DNA of 64,000 nt, from positions 244,071,095-244,135,094 of the forward strand of contig CM077671.1 in assembly GCA_039707655.1 (NCBI GenBank), given 5' to 3'. This document shows, one piece after another, positions 1 through 12,447 of this stretch. This DNA is from Elymus sibiricus (lineage: Eukaryota > Streptophyta > Magnoliopsida > Poales > Poaceae). The position numbers and the translations under genes are program-made. The notes below the pieces were generated by a model. The model saw nothing but the letters and a program-made list of their open reading frames with translations, made no database searches and had not been told where the DNA came from. Position 1 is the first letter of the stretch; each line of letters starts with the position of its first letter.

Positions 1-119
1 AGCAGTAGTATAGCACTTGATGCTGCTTGCATCCGTACAACTTTTTTTCATCAGTAGGACAGGAGTAGTTTAGTGAAGCTTTTTTATTGCACATTGTGAA
101 GCTTTTTAATACATCAGTA

Positions 120-285
120 CAGTTTGATTGACTGATCCAAGTCTCGGCCGTCCTCCGCAGCAAGGAGCTGGGCCAAGGGAGCAAGCAGCGCCGCTGGTTC
201 CTTCGAGGATGCGTGCTCCTGGTCGAGTCTTGTGGAGAAGCAGGGCGAATCGGGAATCGTCTCACTTGTGCCGCTGTGGTAAGAA
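120..285 (+). pseudogene. Possible captured exon inside the CACTA segment
   Basis: This GC-rich island in AT-rich surroundings is open in more than one frame and ends at a good splice-donor match (GTAAGAAC near 281). It looks like a host exon fragment carried by the element. I do not recognise the product and the reading frame is undecided. Confidence 0.2.
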
Positions 286-1046
286 CAGAACACCACTCTC
301 ACTTGATGTGCATGTATTAGTACAACAAAGCATTCTTACATGGTGATTGTTAGCGACACAACAGTTATCTCGCAACATAGTTTAACAAATTGCTTGCTTC
401 CTTACTCTATAACCTGTACTGCTAAAGCATGTTATCCTACTCCATGATGTTGTATCATTTGTATCATTTGCAAATACTCCTGGACATCAACTCCCATGAT
501 GTTGCATTAGCTATACTTTGTACTGCTAAAAGAGGAGTATAAACTGGAGTAATTTTTTCAGCCATTATCTTTGTTTTCTTTTGGGCTCCCATCATGTTGC
601 ATTAGCTACAGCTGAGGACTTCTCTTATGATGCTCTCCACTAGAGTACAGCTGAGTACTGTATCTCTTTTTGCATTCCTTTTCCAGTCAGTGCTTGAACA
701 TTTTTTTTAAAGATGAATTGGAGTACTCCTGGACATCAGTACTGCAACTACTCACACCGAAGGAATTGTTTCCTTGTGATGGTGTAGTGGAGTAGCAGTA
801 CATGGAGTATAGCTGCAACTTCTTGCAGTAACTGAACAAGTGTCCATTAGGAGTAGTTTTGCATCAGTAGCATTAGGAGTAACTTCTGACAGAAACTCTT
901 TGACACAAATATTGTCATGCATCAGTAGCATATTTGCTTGTTTTGGAGTAGTGATTAATTACTTGTAGTGTTTTTCTAGTCTGAGCACACACACTAAATG
1001 AAACTTTTTCAGATAATTATAATTAACTGAAACTGTTATGTATGTA

Positions 1047-1335
1047 CATGAATACAGTGTATCTGCAGCTAGTTATATATATGGTGCAACTGTGTAGAAC
1101 TACTAGTAATATGCTTGAGACTTGATCATGAATATAGTGTATCTGCAATTGTACATGAATATAGTGTACATGAATATAGTGTATCTGCAGTACTGTAATA
1201 TGCTTGAGACTTGATCCAAACCATATTAATTGTTGCCAGTGATGTTATTATCTACTCTAATGGTTGATGAATCTGTACCTGCCATACCATGTGGAATGAC
1301 TAATGAATCTGTACCCGAATACCATGTGTAATGAC
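1047..1335. repeat. Short local duplications in AT-rich DNA
   Basis: AATATGCTTGAGACTTGATC occurs at about 1109 and again at about 1197. Between them the phrase ATGAATATAGTGTATCTGCA recurs. A second duplication of about 38 bp (AATCTGTACC ... TGACT) lies at 1266-1335. They look like replication-slippage products and have no visible coding role. Confidence 0.6.
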
Positions 1336-2279
1336 TGTTTACTTTTTGCATCGTCTGAACATTATTTTTGCTGCTATATAGTTTCTCACATGATTGATCT
1401 ACTGCCAGGTGAATGAAGTTTTCAAATGTTGAAGGAGGAGGACAATAGGAACTTCTGTTATGTCTTGTCATCTAAATTTCTGTTTTAATTTTCTTTGTAG
1501 TAGAATAGTTTTGTTTGGCACTTACTGTTCCTGGGATGTAAAGATATGTATTGCTAGAATGAATGGTTGTAATTTTAGCAATATTATATTTTGGGCTCCT
1601 ATAACATTGCACGTTGCTTTGAAAATATATCAGAACTAGGCTAGGCCCAAGATAGCTTGTGGTGTGATGTATTGTAATGTCAATGGCATAATAAATTTTT
1701 TTTGGATTGGATGAATTATTTCGGAACTGGGCTAGGCCCAAGATATATTGGACAATTATTTCCGAGGGGAAAACGTGAGAGGCCCAGCAAAGAAACGGCC
1801 CAAAAAATACATGTCCACAAAGAAAATCTGTCGTCAAAAGGGCTAGGCAAAGAAATTAAAAAGCCCAAATTGTTGGGCCAGGCCCATGTAGATAATCAAA
1901 GCACAGGGGAAAAATACATTAAATGGGCTGAATTAATGGGCTTGGCCCATGTAGAACATCGAATTGGACTGGGCTGATTCTAATCAACGACCTTTTCATT
2001 TGGTCGCAATTTTGCCACGTCAGCTTGCCACGTCGGTTTCGACGTGGCCTGGGCAGACTGCCAGTGACCAAAACAATTGGTCGTAGAACCTACGACCTTT
2101 TTTTTGGTCGTAAACGTCTACAACCAATCCAGAAGAAAGGTCGTTAATTTCCATTAACGACGCTCAGCTTTTGACCAACTGTTTTTGGTCATAAAAAGGT
2201 CATAAATGAAAAACAATGACCATTTGGTGACCAATATTGATGGTCGCAAGTTAGCATATTTCTTGTAGTGTACGATAGA

Positions 2280-3167
2280 AAAGTTCACGTACGGTTTACT
2301 CCTGCTTCCCACATCCCTAAAACCCTAACAGATCTGGGGAGCGTTGCAGCGATGGGAAGATCATCTCCAAGCTCTGCCCATGTTCCAGGGCAGTGCCGGT
2401 GGTGCCCGAAGGGACGCAGCTACCCGCTGCGACAATCTGCCCCGAGCCTGCATCACGCCTGCATCGAGTAGGCACTGGACTTTTCATCGCCTACACCAAT
2501 GGCTACCCCATTGATGGTAAGATCTAATTCACCTCTCTGTTCATGATGCAATTAGGTTATCTAATGGTTGGCTTACGTTCCTGTTAAGTAAACCCTACGG
2601 GTTAGTATCTAACAATCCCTGGCCACCATCATGCCCGTCGGCGAGAGCTAGACACGCCTCAGGTTACAGGTCAAGATCGCGTCTACTGCGGCACCGCATG
2701 GAACATCTCCGTGGTAAAAGCCATAGGAAACCAACCGCCGGAGTTGGTGGCGATCACCGACCACGAATCCCATACTTGGGACGCCTTTTCCAAAAGACGG
2801 GTGCAATTGATGGATAATGATGGGGAGCTAATTATTTCGAATTACCGCCCCTATGAACCCTATAATGGCAAGTGCATGGCGTACCGGGTGAAATTAGATA
2901 CGTGCAGCATGGTGCCCTTGGCTAGGTTCGACGGGAAAGCCTTGTTCACCGGCACGAGCTGTTCCTTCTTGGTGGCTGCCGGGGTATCCCCGGCCATCAA
3001 CGCCGACACCGTGTACTTCTGCGGCAGCCGTTCTTGCCCATGGCCCACGATGCCCATGATCTCTTGGGTGGAAGCGTGGAGCCCTGCTCTTTTAACTGGG
3101 AGAGTGCTGCCAAGTATTTGTCGAGTTACGTTTGTCGGCCATGAAACTGGAAGAATATTAGTTTGAG
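2280..3167 (+). pseudogene. DUF295 (F-box-associated) gene, broken
   Basis: The frame at 2711-3166 carries the DUF295 core: a block of the type VQLMDNDGELIIS, then YRVKLDT, a Trp-less variant of the W-V-E strand, then GKALFTGTSCSFLVAA and DTVYFCG. In grasses these proteins usually have an N-terminal F-box and act as SCF-type adaptors, or have unknown roles. Here no F-box is seen, an upstream coding-like piece (2310-2520) is in another frame and ends at a possible donor (GGTAAGATC near 2517), and the C-terminus runs into unrelated sequence. The CACTA terminus abuts its 5' side at 2270. DUF295 genes form large grass families rich in pseudogenes, so this is best read as a truncated relic. The family call is from motif memory, not a search. 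Confidence 0.55.
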
Positions 3168-3199
3168 AGAATGTCCGAGGAGGAAGGAGAATAGTGCCT

Positions 3200-3990
3200 T
3201 AATTATACTATAGTATGGAAAACTCTATCGTTTAGCCGGCTGATGCACGCACACCATCCGCCGCTTGCTTAGTCGTCGGATTGATCTTGATCGAGCGCTC
3301 GCCGCTAGCGACATGTCTCGCTGCAGCCAGTTTTCTTTTTTTTGCAACAAGTGTATTGTTTCAGGAGGTTTCTGCAAGAGAGGTATTGTTTCAGAAAAAA
3401 AGGGATTGGTCGTGAAGTTTTTTTCAGCAATAGGCTAGTTTCAGAAGATTTCCACAACACAAGTTTTGTTTCAAAAAGAAGAAAAATGGTTCAACAATGA
3501 ATATTTTTTTCTTTTGCAATAGGGTCTTGTTTCTGAAACATAAACCCTGGTTGCAGAAAGTGCCGGAGGAACGCCCGGTGTGGAAGCGTACAAGGCCAAG
3601 CATTGCAACATGACACATGTTTCAGAAACATACCTTCGGTTGCAGAAATCGCCAGAGTGCCCGGCTTGAGAGCTCATCGTAGTTGTGCTGGAGTAGAGCC
3701 AGCTACTCAGGGTGCTGAGTCGGAGGAGGCGCGACAACTCCGCCGGCCGCCGGCGCTCCATGGCCGAGGCGCTCAAGCCATGGTGGGCCAACGTTGCTGT
3801 ATCGGTGGACTGGTCCTTGTTGCAAATCCCCTGAGCGCAACAAGCTAGCCGTTGCAAAAGTCCTCAGTTGGCTGGGACAGTAGATCGAACGGTTGTTTCA
3901 GGAGGCATCCGACGGCTGCTGAGGCGGTCGATCTAATAGGTTTATCATTCGGCGGGCGGGTAGCACTACCCCTATAGTATCATGCTATAT
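3200..3990. other. Unclassified repeat-like region with TTTCAGAAA / TTGCAAC motifs
   Basis: GTTTCAGAA and TTGCAACA-type words recur in both orientations between 3345 and 3900. The flanks (GCCGGCTGATG near 3235; CGGCGGGCGGGTAGC near 3948) resemble non-autonomous transposon ends, but I cannot pair them as inverted repeats. Short open frames on both strands here are not convincing genes. Confidence 0.3.
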
Positions 3991-5669
3991 GTTTATCTTC
4001 TACTGTAGTTTATTACAACACGATTGCTAAAATTTCTTGAAATATCAACCTTTTCCCTTGCTTATGTTAATGGTCCAATCCTTGCTTAATCTAGAAATCT
4101 CCTATTTGCTCGTGTGTTATTTTTGTGATGTAAGAGTCTCTACAAGTTGGGACTTGGGCTCTAGGATAAATCAAGACTAAATTTACCAAATATGGCGTGG
4201 AGAAACAAAAGCAAAAACAATGCACAGAAGAACTGGCATATAAGGCAAGTTTCAGCGGACGGCGGCATCGGTGGACTTTATCACAGTCGTTCCGATGGCC
4301 ATCACGATCCGTGTGTGTGTCAGCCACATGCAGGCATGGTATGGTCAGGCCCGTAGGCGAGTAGATGTACACTGTACACTGTGTAGGCCCAGTGTATGCG
4401 CTAGCAGTAGCTTTTGTAGACGTGTAGGCGTACACTTTACACTGCTAGCGCAGCTTTGATGGTCAGCAAGTCAGGGTTGTGCAGCTTGTGCTGATTTGAA
4501 ATGGAACACATGCTTGGTCCCGGCCGGTGTCAACGCAACATGGCACTATTTTATGTATCAAGATTAGCTGTAAATAAGAACTTAAATAGGGCTGGAAGGA
4601 TGCAATTAACGCAACACCATGTCTCATGGTTAGCTTGGTCCGTGTCAGGTGCGTGCTTACTATAGTCTGTCACTAGATATTATTATTTTTTGAAAGATTT
4701 TACACCCAGTCAGCACACGACTGAAAAGTTTGAACAACATTGTACAAGCCGATGCACTTTATACCGTGTTGTCTGTACTTGACTGGTCAAACAGTTCTAA
4801 TGATCTCTTCATTTCAAAATAATTACATGTCTGCACAACAAAATATTGTCAAGGCATGTGTGCGTGGTGGAACATGTCTAAACACACAGAATAATCAACA
4901 CTAATTGGCATCAAATTTATTCCAGTTTTGGCGCTGCTAGAAGGCGCTGCCAATTACGGATCATGCTGTGGAGTAGTCACATCAGCTCACATGTGCAGCC
5001 CCACCACGCTTTTGCCTTTACCTCGAAACACTGGTCAATGGTCTGTGCTGCATTCGGCACCTACTAATAGGCTAGTACTGCTTGCCTACCCGACCCATAC
5101 TGTGGCTAGTCTGTACGGGGTACAAGAACCGGGAATACAGGAAAGCTCGGATCCCCAAAGAACGTCAATGGACTGGATAAAGTCCTACCAGACGCTCGTC
5201 CGTCAATGTGCTTTTTCGATCTCATTGACGCTACATTGATCAGGTAGCAGTTTCTTCTGACTGGTCAGCTGTGCAGGAGTGGCCGAATAGGACACCTAAA
5301 ACCGTGGACAATTTTCAAAAATCAGGCCAAGCTTCTTAATACATATGCAAAGAATATTCATTATCGGCCCACTTTTTCGCCAACAAATCTAAATTATCTT
5401 GAAAAATAGAAGGATAGATAAAATTTCAATGGCCATTGGACATGATTCGATCCGAGGAAACAACCCGTTCTTCCTCAATATCTTGATTCAAGGACTTCCT
5501 AGTGCTAGCATATAATATTCATCACTATTTGGTGGTAGAGCATTGAGAGCACCTTTGCCTAGTACAAGAGGACATGAAGAACGCACTTTTGGTGCATGGC
5601 GAACTTCATGGGTGTCATTGTGCGTGATGCAAGGCCAGAGCGAATGGAGGGTTCCCATCCATAGTATGT
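3991..5669. other. Intergenic, no feature recognised
   Basis: AT-rich unique-looking sequence. The only structure I see is an 11-bp inverted repeat (GCGCTAGCAGT at 4397-4407 and its complement at 4441-4451) inside a stretch rich in TACACTGTACACTG words. No supported coding region. Confidence 0.4.
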
Positions 5670-6745
5670 TGCGGTTTAATGAATCTTGGGCCATGAGCTA
5701 TCCTAAAACCTTCCAGTCCCTTTGTCTAGACCTATCTCCGATCACATACCGTGTTTTTAAGGGGTGGGTACTAATGCATTTACTATTTAAGTGGGTACCA
5801 ATATTCCAAAATCCAATATTTTCATATTTGAAAACTTCGGGCTTGAGCATCATATTTTGAAGGAGGTGGTTAATAGGATTTGGGACCAGCAAGTTCAAGA
5901 GACTGATAGTGCAAAGATGATCACTGCCAAATTTAAAAGGTTAAGAAAGAACGTTAAAATTTGGTCCAAAGGTCTTTCAAATTTAAGTGATACTACCAAA
6001 GCTGCAAATAACCTATTGTGGGATACCATAGAGGAATAGAGGAACTTTACAACCACTGAGCTTAGTGGCAGAGATATAATCAAAGATCCCCTTCTCAAGC
6101 TCTATCCTCACCAGAAAATCTATTGCAAGAAGAGAGCCACTATCAAATGGGTTAAAATGGGTGATGAGAACACAAAGTTCTCCCATGCCAAATCCACTAT
6201 TAAATATATATAGAATAACATTTTCATGTTGGAAGATGATTTGGGCAATGAGCATCGTGACCATCTACCTAGAGCTGTTATTTTGTGGAGGGCTTTCAAA
6301 GATAGATTGGGACAATCCTTTCCCACTTGTTCCTTGCTTGATTTGAAATCTTTGGTGCAAAGGGTGGATAATCTGCAAGATCTTGATGCCCCTTTCAGCA
6401 AAAAATAAATTGATGATGTGGTTATGCAGCTTCCCTCCGATAAAGCACCAACACTAGATGGTTTCAATGGTGGATTCATCAAGGCTTGTTGAAACACTTT
6501 TTTCTAGGATTTTTACAACCTTATTGAGGATTTTTACTTGGAAAAAGTGGACATCTTGAGCATCAATTCCTCCATTACTCCCATGATATACCCCTTTACG
6601 CCAATGACTTAAGACCCATATCTCTGTTAACTTTCTCCATAAAGAACAATACCAAAATCCTGGCTAACATATTGCAGAAGGCCATTCTCAAATTGGTCCA
6701 CATTAATTAACATGGTTTTGTTAAAAATAGAATAACTAACAACTG

Positions 6746-8306
6746 ACAAACAAAACCTTCTATTTTGAACCTTTGAATTAGAAGGACGACAATGCGAGTC
6801 ACACAATGGTACCACTCGGGTATTACATCGATCTCAAGTCATTCAAAATTGAATAATACCGCCACACAACAACATACCTGAAATGAACTGCACATTGGGA
6901 TATGCTCTCGTTCTATCGAACAACCCAAGGAAAGCAATAAAAATACAAATCAAAAGGCATGTTAAAGTAACATATGTGTGTATGTGTGTGAGAGAGACGA
7001 TTCTAGTTCTACATAGTAAATGGTAAGTTCCATTTGTTTATTCTTTGAAGAAAAATAAATGAAACGAACGAAGACGAATTTTTCACCATGTAGCGCTTCC
7101 AATCAAAACCAACCAGATCGGAGAGATGAACACGATCCATTCCAATCCTGATCTTGACGCAGGCTTCCCGGTTGTGCTTGACTTAGAGGGGATTTTAGAC
7201 GAGACAAAGTGGCCAGACTTGCTGCCATGGGGACGAAAAAGAGCTATTCTCTTCTAACAAAAGGCTTTCTATTGATCCAAACTAAGCTAACTCAAAAAAA
7301 ATTCTCAGATCCGAGGAGATACAACAGAAGGAGAGCCCCGACCTTTGATGCAGGTAATGTTGGAGAAGAACGCCGATAGTGGCACGTGTGACTGGAGCGC
7401 GATGTTGGAGGAGGACACAGTCGGCTGACGGGATCTATTATGGAGGCCGAGGCGTGGAGCTTTAGCCGGCGGAGACCACAGGGCTTGATTCATCGGTAAT
7501 GGGGCTTCATTTAAGTGAGGTGATGACAGGGGCCTGGGTCAGCAGCCGCGAGTAGATCTCTGGCGGCGACAACGTTCGGCAGAGACACAACTCCATCAGC
7601 ACCACCATCTCTACCGACGGTGAGGATCTTTCAATCTGGTAGTTCTGCAACGGCTTATGCGGTTGCTGGTTATATATTTTAGAATTCAATCCAACAATTA
7701 CGAAGAGGAAACGATGGCGGCTCACTTTGGCGATCAGGGATGGCTGCGTACTAATGAAAAGTGCCTACGGTGATGGCCCTTGAAGGCTTGGCCGACGGCG
7801 GCAAGGTATGGCGAGAGAGAGAGAGAGAATTTAGAGATAAAGGGAAGATGAGAAGAATCAATGGTTTTCTTAGGAATCAGTGGAGATTTATTCTACCAGA
7901 GAGATGAAGGAACCTTCCCACCCTAATCAAAGATGTTTTTATCTCCTCTTGTGTTAATAGTTAAGCTAGGAGTAGATGGTATTTGCGATCCTATATTGAT
8001 GGCTATCCGTGAAACCACTCCATGCGTTTACTGAGTGCCGTTTATCGGGCATGCCTAACGATGGAGGCTTGCATGCAGTGTCTAGAAAGACTTTTTGTGT
8101 GTGATAATTATATGATGCATGCGGGTGGCTAACGAAGATTTTTATGCTTGGAAACGGTAGGACAAAATAAATAGGAGAAAATAAAATAGTTGATAAAAAA
8201 ATGATGATGTGGTAGATTTGCTGATGTGGCCAGTGTGCATGTTGAGAGAATTGGTAGTAGTGGGGATCAACTTCTTAAGAATGTAAGATTCGAAACTTCT
8301 TGGTCT
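6746..8306. mobile_element. Unclassified insert splitting the LINE remnant
   Basis: LINE reverse-transcriptase similarity stops near 6745 and resumes near 8307, so ~1.56 kb was inserted. The insert is GC-rich at 7080-7830 and, read on the minus strand, looks like a 5' leader and small exons starting near the (AG)n tract at 7810. The side near 8200-8290 is AT-rich. I could not find clear terminal repeats or a target duplication, so the type is open. Confidence 0.4.
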
Positions 8307-9223
8307 AGGCTTATGAATATCTATTCCAATGCCATCACTCCAAGAAACGGATCCTCGTGATCAAGTTAGGTTTTGAAAAAGCTTTTGATCTTATTGAGCA
8401 CAATACCATCATGGGTATTCTCAAAGCTAAAGATTTTGGCCCTGATGGCTCCTTTGGATACACATGATCTTCAAATCTCGCACTTTCTATTGTATTGCTC
8501 AAAGGAGTTCCATAGGAGTTAGAGAAGGAGATCCACTTTCTTCTCTGCTCTTTGTCCTTGCTACTGACTTGTAGAATCACTATGCAACGAAGCTATGGAT
8601 CATCAACCCATCAAAGTAATTTTACAACCAACCTCAATAGCTGATTATTCAGTGATCCAATATGTTGATGACAATATCTTGGTTTTATCCACAAAAGAAA
8701 TGCAAGTCATACAAATTAAAAATCTGCTCATGTACGTTGCCTCCCACACTGGATTAAATGTTACAAATATGTGCTTATTTCCATTAATGTTCAAAGTGTC
8801 ATGATTAAGCTCATCACTGCTTTGGGATGCGAGCAGGGAACCTTCCCATTCACTTACATGGGTCTGCCCAATGAGTGTGCACGAGCCAAGGATTAATGTT
8901 CAAAGGGATTGAAAGAAGATTAGCTGGTTGCTCGACTGTTTTGTCTTATGATGGAAGACTGCTTCTAGTCAAAATTTCTTCTCTTCCTTTCCGACCTTCT
9001 TCATGTGATCACTAGCTCTTCATGTCGCTGTGGTTGATCAAATTAACAAATATTTAAGGCACTACCTTTAGAGAAAAATTGGCATGGAAGATAAAGGACA
9101 TGATCTTATTGCTTGGAATAAAGTGCGTAAGCCCAAAATTCAAGAAGGTATGTGCATCCTAGATATACAAGTTCTTCAACAAGGTTGATATCCTTGGATG
9201 AATTTGATCTGGGAATCATACTA

Positions 9224-9242
9224 CCCCCCCCCCCCCCCCCCC
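9224..9242. repeat. Poly-C tract (19 C)
   Basis: Nineteen consecutive C, then A, then CCCCC, inside the LINE remnant. It is a homopolymer and the exact length is prone to sequencing error. Confidence 0.9.
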
Positions 9243-10200
9243 ACCCCCATCCAAAAGACTTGAAGGCTCTCATTGGTGAAAAACTTTAAGAGAAAGCTGT
9301 TAACCAAAGCTTGTGCGTATTTATAAAGAATGTGCTAGATGTTCATTTGGTCGGGGAGACACCATTTATTGTGGCATGACAGATGGAATAATGAGGCTCT
9401 TGCTCAAAAAAATTCCCAAACTATACTCTTTTGTCATCAATGGACATGCTTCCTTTAAGCAACGTATTTCCTTGGGAGGTCTAGTCGAGCACTTCCACAT
9501 ACCTCTCTCAAACAAATCATATCAGCAGCTCTTGGAGTTTCAAAATATAGTCCTCTAGAACCCCACTAATTCTGACAGAGACATTTGGAAATGTGGGTCA
9601 TCCTTAAATGCCTATTCATCTATATTCATGTATAAAGCCATCATGGGTTAGGCACCTAAACTCTTTAGCAAAGTCTGGAAAGGCTCCAGTATACTCAAGC
9701 ATAAAATCTTCTTTTGGCTAACTCTCCATGACATGCTAAACTCCAGAGCCATGCTTAAAAGAAAAGGTTTCTTCATGGATGGTTATACCTGCACACTATG
9801 TAACCAAGGCTCTGAAGAAACTCCACATCATTTGTTTTGGGACTGCAAATTTGCCAGGAAATGCTGGAGAGCCATCATTTCACTTAGAAAAATTATGGTG
9901 AAGCTCTGCTCACTCTGGCTATGCTGCCTCAGCCAATTGTCATGGTAATTATCATCCTTCGTAGTGGGAAGTTCTGTCAAAATCTGATCCCCATTGATTG
10001 ACTCATGGAAGTACTTCTTTAAACCAGATCTAACGCTTCTTAGCCACATGATTATGGACATGATTTGGTTAACAGCTTTCTCTTAAAGTTTTTCCATGGC
10101 TATCTTATTCCCTAGAGCCAGCATTCGCCAATTCTTTTGGCAATATTTCTTCCTTTATTCCTTTTCCTCCCCCCTCCTTGTAACACAATATAGTTTATAC

Positions 10201-10462
10201 GTAGAAATGACCATAGAGCAGGGCTTCAGAAAAATCAACAATGACCTGCTTGGCGACTCGATCAATCAACCCTCATGGATGATGTCCCAGATGGTACTCC
10301 CCGTTGTGCTTGATGTTGTCATCCTCGGCATGGCGTACACCCTCCTTCACAATGGAGCTGAAGTGACAAAGAGTTCGTTGGCGTGGCAATCTAGAGAAAG
10401 CGATGGACCCGATACCGAAGATCAAAATATTTTACATGTGAAATTCGAGTGGCATTAGCGAT
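10201..10462. other. Possible gene fragment, strand undecided
   Basis: Composition changes from LINE-like to codon-like here. The plus strand is open to 10458. The minus strand has an open stretch ending at TGA (10274-10276), preceded by a splice-acceptor-like CACTTCAG (10359-10366). I do not recognise either product. Confidence 0.2.
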
Positions 10463-10469
10463 TTCATGT

Positions 10470-11160
10470 ATGTTTGAAGTAATGCAGAGAAGTGGCAATT
10501 GTCGCTTGAGCAATACTACTGGACAGTTGATTTTTTTAACCAAATTAACTGTCTTGCACATTTTCAATATAGTTGTATGTACATTTACATTGTCAAGTCA
10601 TGCGAAGCAATCGAACAACCAAAAATGAGAAATGAAAAGAACTACCTGATAATTTTTTTTTTTGGAAAGACCTGATCAAATTTTAAACAATATTATCCTC
10701 CTATTCAGTATGTTCCTTTTAATATAACCTATACAGTAGGGATGACAACTGCCGGAGGAAAAGTATCTATACCACCCTGAAAATTAGGTAGAGAATGAAA
10801 GTGTAAAATCGGGAAGCCCAGATTTTGTACAAGTGAACCATTAAGTTCTCTATCATAGGGAAGGCTAAGTTTATTCCATCACCTCTCAGTCTACTCATGA
10901 CTTTCTTGCAAGAAATACAGAAATAGTTCATCCAAACAAGAAAGAGAAGGACAGATAGAGCACTAGTCATACTAACAAGACTACATGGAGAGTATTTTTA
11001 TTTTCAGTGGAAAGATGCTCAAAATAATTTAGGTACCTAGCTGCTCCCGCGTCAATAATGAACAAGGCATGTATAAACTGGAAATAATTTCCATGATAGC
11101 CACAACTGCACAATAACTGGTAAAAAGCATACACTAATTCTGAACATGCTCTCCTTTCAA
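10470..11160. other. Intergenic, no feature recognised
   Basis: AT-rich sequence with short open frames only. It could be intronic to something around 10.2-12.1 kb, but no exon chain can be supported. Confidence 0.4.
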
Positions 11161-11166
11161 AATGAC

Positions 11167-11490
11167 ACTTCCTCCGTTCCAAAATATAGTGCATATTTTG
11201 TTTTCTGAAAGTAAAAAATGTCTATGTTTGATCAAGTTTAAAGAAAAACAAATCAACATCCACAATACAAAATTGGTATCATCAGGTTCATCATCAAGTG
11301 TACTTTTATATTATGTACTCCCTCCGTCCCATAATATAAGAACGTTTTTTACATAGTGGAGTGCCAAAAACGTTCTTATATTATGGGACGGAGGTAGTAG
11401 TATTTTAGGTGCCGATAGTTTATCTTATAAACTTGGTCAAACATAGACGACTCTAGAAAAACCTAATATGCACTACATTGTGGAACGGAA
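11167..11490. mobile_element. Stowaway-type MITE (outer)
   Basis: The left end CTTCCTCCGTTCCAAAATAT at 11168 and the right end, whose complement is TTCCGTTCCACAATGTAGTG (11471-11490), form imperfect terminal inverted repeats. Internal words such as TCTATGTTTGATCAAG pair with CTTGGTCAAACATAGA near the other end, giving a long foldback. It is split by a second MITE at 11318-11394. The right terminus lacks the last GGG, so its TA duplication is eroded. Confidence 0.7.
11318..11394. mobile_element. Stowaway MITE (inner, 77 bp)
   Basis: It starts CTCCCTCCGTCCCATAATAT and ends with the perfect complement of that word. It is flanked by TA at 11316-11317 and 11395-11396, the standard Stowaway/Tc1-mariner target. 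The arms are about 32 bp with a short loop, so this is a compact, apparently recent copy. Confidence 0.93.
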
Positions 11491-11494
11491 TATA

Positions 11495-12050
11495 ACCCGA
11501 TTTTAAGGAACATCTGGCTAATAATTTCAGTGGAACTGCAATCATGCTACAGTCTGGCAAATCCAGTCACACACACTGAGCTAATTTTGGTCCTATAGGT
11601 AGAGGTGGATGCAGGATTTCCGATGGAATGAATTGGTCCCAGGATAGTTGTAGGAGAGGAAATGAGGAGAAAGACAACGACTACACAGTTCTTTAGAAAC
11701 TAGTACATCCATTCTGAATCGGCAACCAACCTGTTACTGAAACTTCCTTATGTCTGAACCAGTGGTTCTGAGTTCTTATATTAATTATTACTCCTATTAA
11801 GTATATAATTGCTGCATAGTCCAAATAAGGGAAACATATTCCGTGTCTGGAATAAATTTGCACGAGGCACTTGTTGGAGGCACCAATGTCCATGGTGTTA
11901 TGAATGTATTTAAATTTGATGATCCAGATAACCAACACCGAGGATAAAAAAATTCTATTGTAGTTAATTTTACATTTAACTATTTCAGGTATAACTTGTA
12001 TCTAAGTTGATAACCTGTCACAGCTTGGATACCTATACATCTGATTTCCA
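11495..12050. other. Intergenic, no feature recognised
   Basis: No repeats or convincing open frames are visible between the MITE pair and the possible terminal exon near 12.05 kb. Confidence 0.4.
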
Positions 12051-12053
12051 GGC

Positions 12054-12096
12054 TACGGCATCAAGGAGGACAAGCTGAACCCAAGGAACTAGGATG
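12054..12096 (+). other. Possible terminal exon of an unidentified gene
   Basis: A pyrimidine-containing stretch ending in TTTCCAG is followed by an open frame reading GYGIKEDKLNPRN and a stop (TAG at 12090-12092). It has the look of a last exon but I cannot find the preceding exons, and chance is not excluded. Confidence 0.2.
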
Positions 12097-12447
12097 AGCG
12101 GCTGAATTAGTTGATGCTTAGGATTTACATAATACTACCACTCAACATACCTCAAAGAACTGGAATCATGCAATGTATATGTTATGTAATTGGGTGATGA
12201 GGAGAACCATTGCATTCAATATTATTAGCATCATGAAAGTTTAATAACTGAAGAAAATTATGTTTAGCATACCCGGAACACTATCATCCACTGCTGGCAC
12301 AACAAATATCATATGTGACTTATCTTTAAGCCATTTGAGAATTGTGAAAAAAGAAAGAGTTCTCAACAAGTGAGAAGTACTATCCTAGAGAAATCTACAA
12401 TGTGACAAAAATGAACCTCGTGTGCAGCATCACGCTGTATGCAGTGC

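Larger units (their letters stand above)
1..2270. mobile_element. CACTA (En/Spm) element, right-hand part
   Basis: The segment ends with TTTCTTGTAGTG at 2259-2270, the reverse complement of the CACTACAAGAAA terminus of CACTA elements. The 300 bases before it carry many copies of a TTGGTCG / CGACC motif in both orientations, as in CACTA subterminal regions. The next three bases, TAC, would be the 3-bp target duplication. No left terminus preceded by TAC is visible, so the element presumably starts outside the window. No transposase is readable, so this is a non-autonomous copy or only the non-coding right side. The far-left limit is uncertain and 1-1600 may hold other sequence. Confidence 0.7.
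5670..10190 (+). mobile_element. Decayed non-LTR retrotransposon (LINE), interrupted
   Basis: Fragments in order match a plant L1-type ORF2. At 5670-6050 is the end of the endonuclease region and the linker, with PKSNIFIFENF and WDQQV. At 6100-6480 are VKMGDENTKFSHAK and SDKAPTLDGFNGGF. At 6605-6745 is the RT palm start (NDLRPISL, then HGFVKNRI). At 8307-8410 is [13 protein letters not shown], and at 8655-8690 is QYVDDNILV, the catalytic YVDD-like block. At 9733-9890 is a zinc finger of the zf-RVT type (CTLCNQGSEETPHHLFWDC). Stops and frameshifts are frequent throughout, so it is long dead. It is unrelated in position and far older-looking than the LINE at 13854. Confidence 0.8.
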
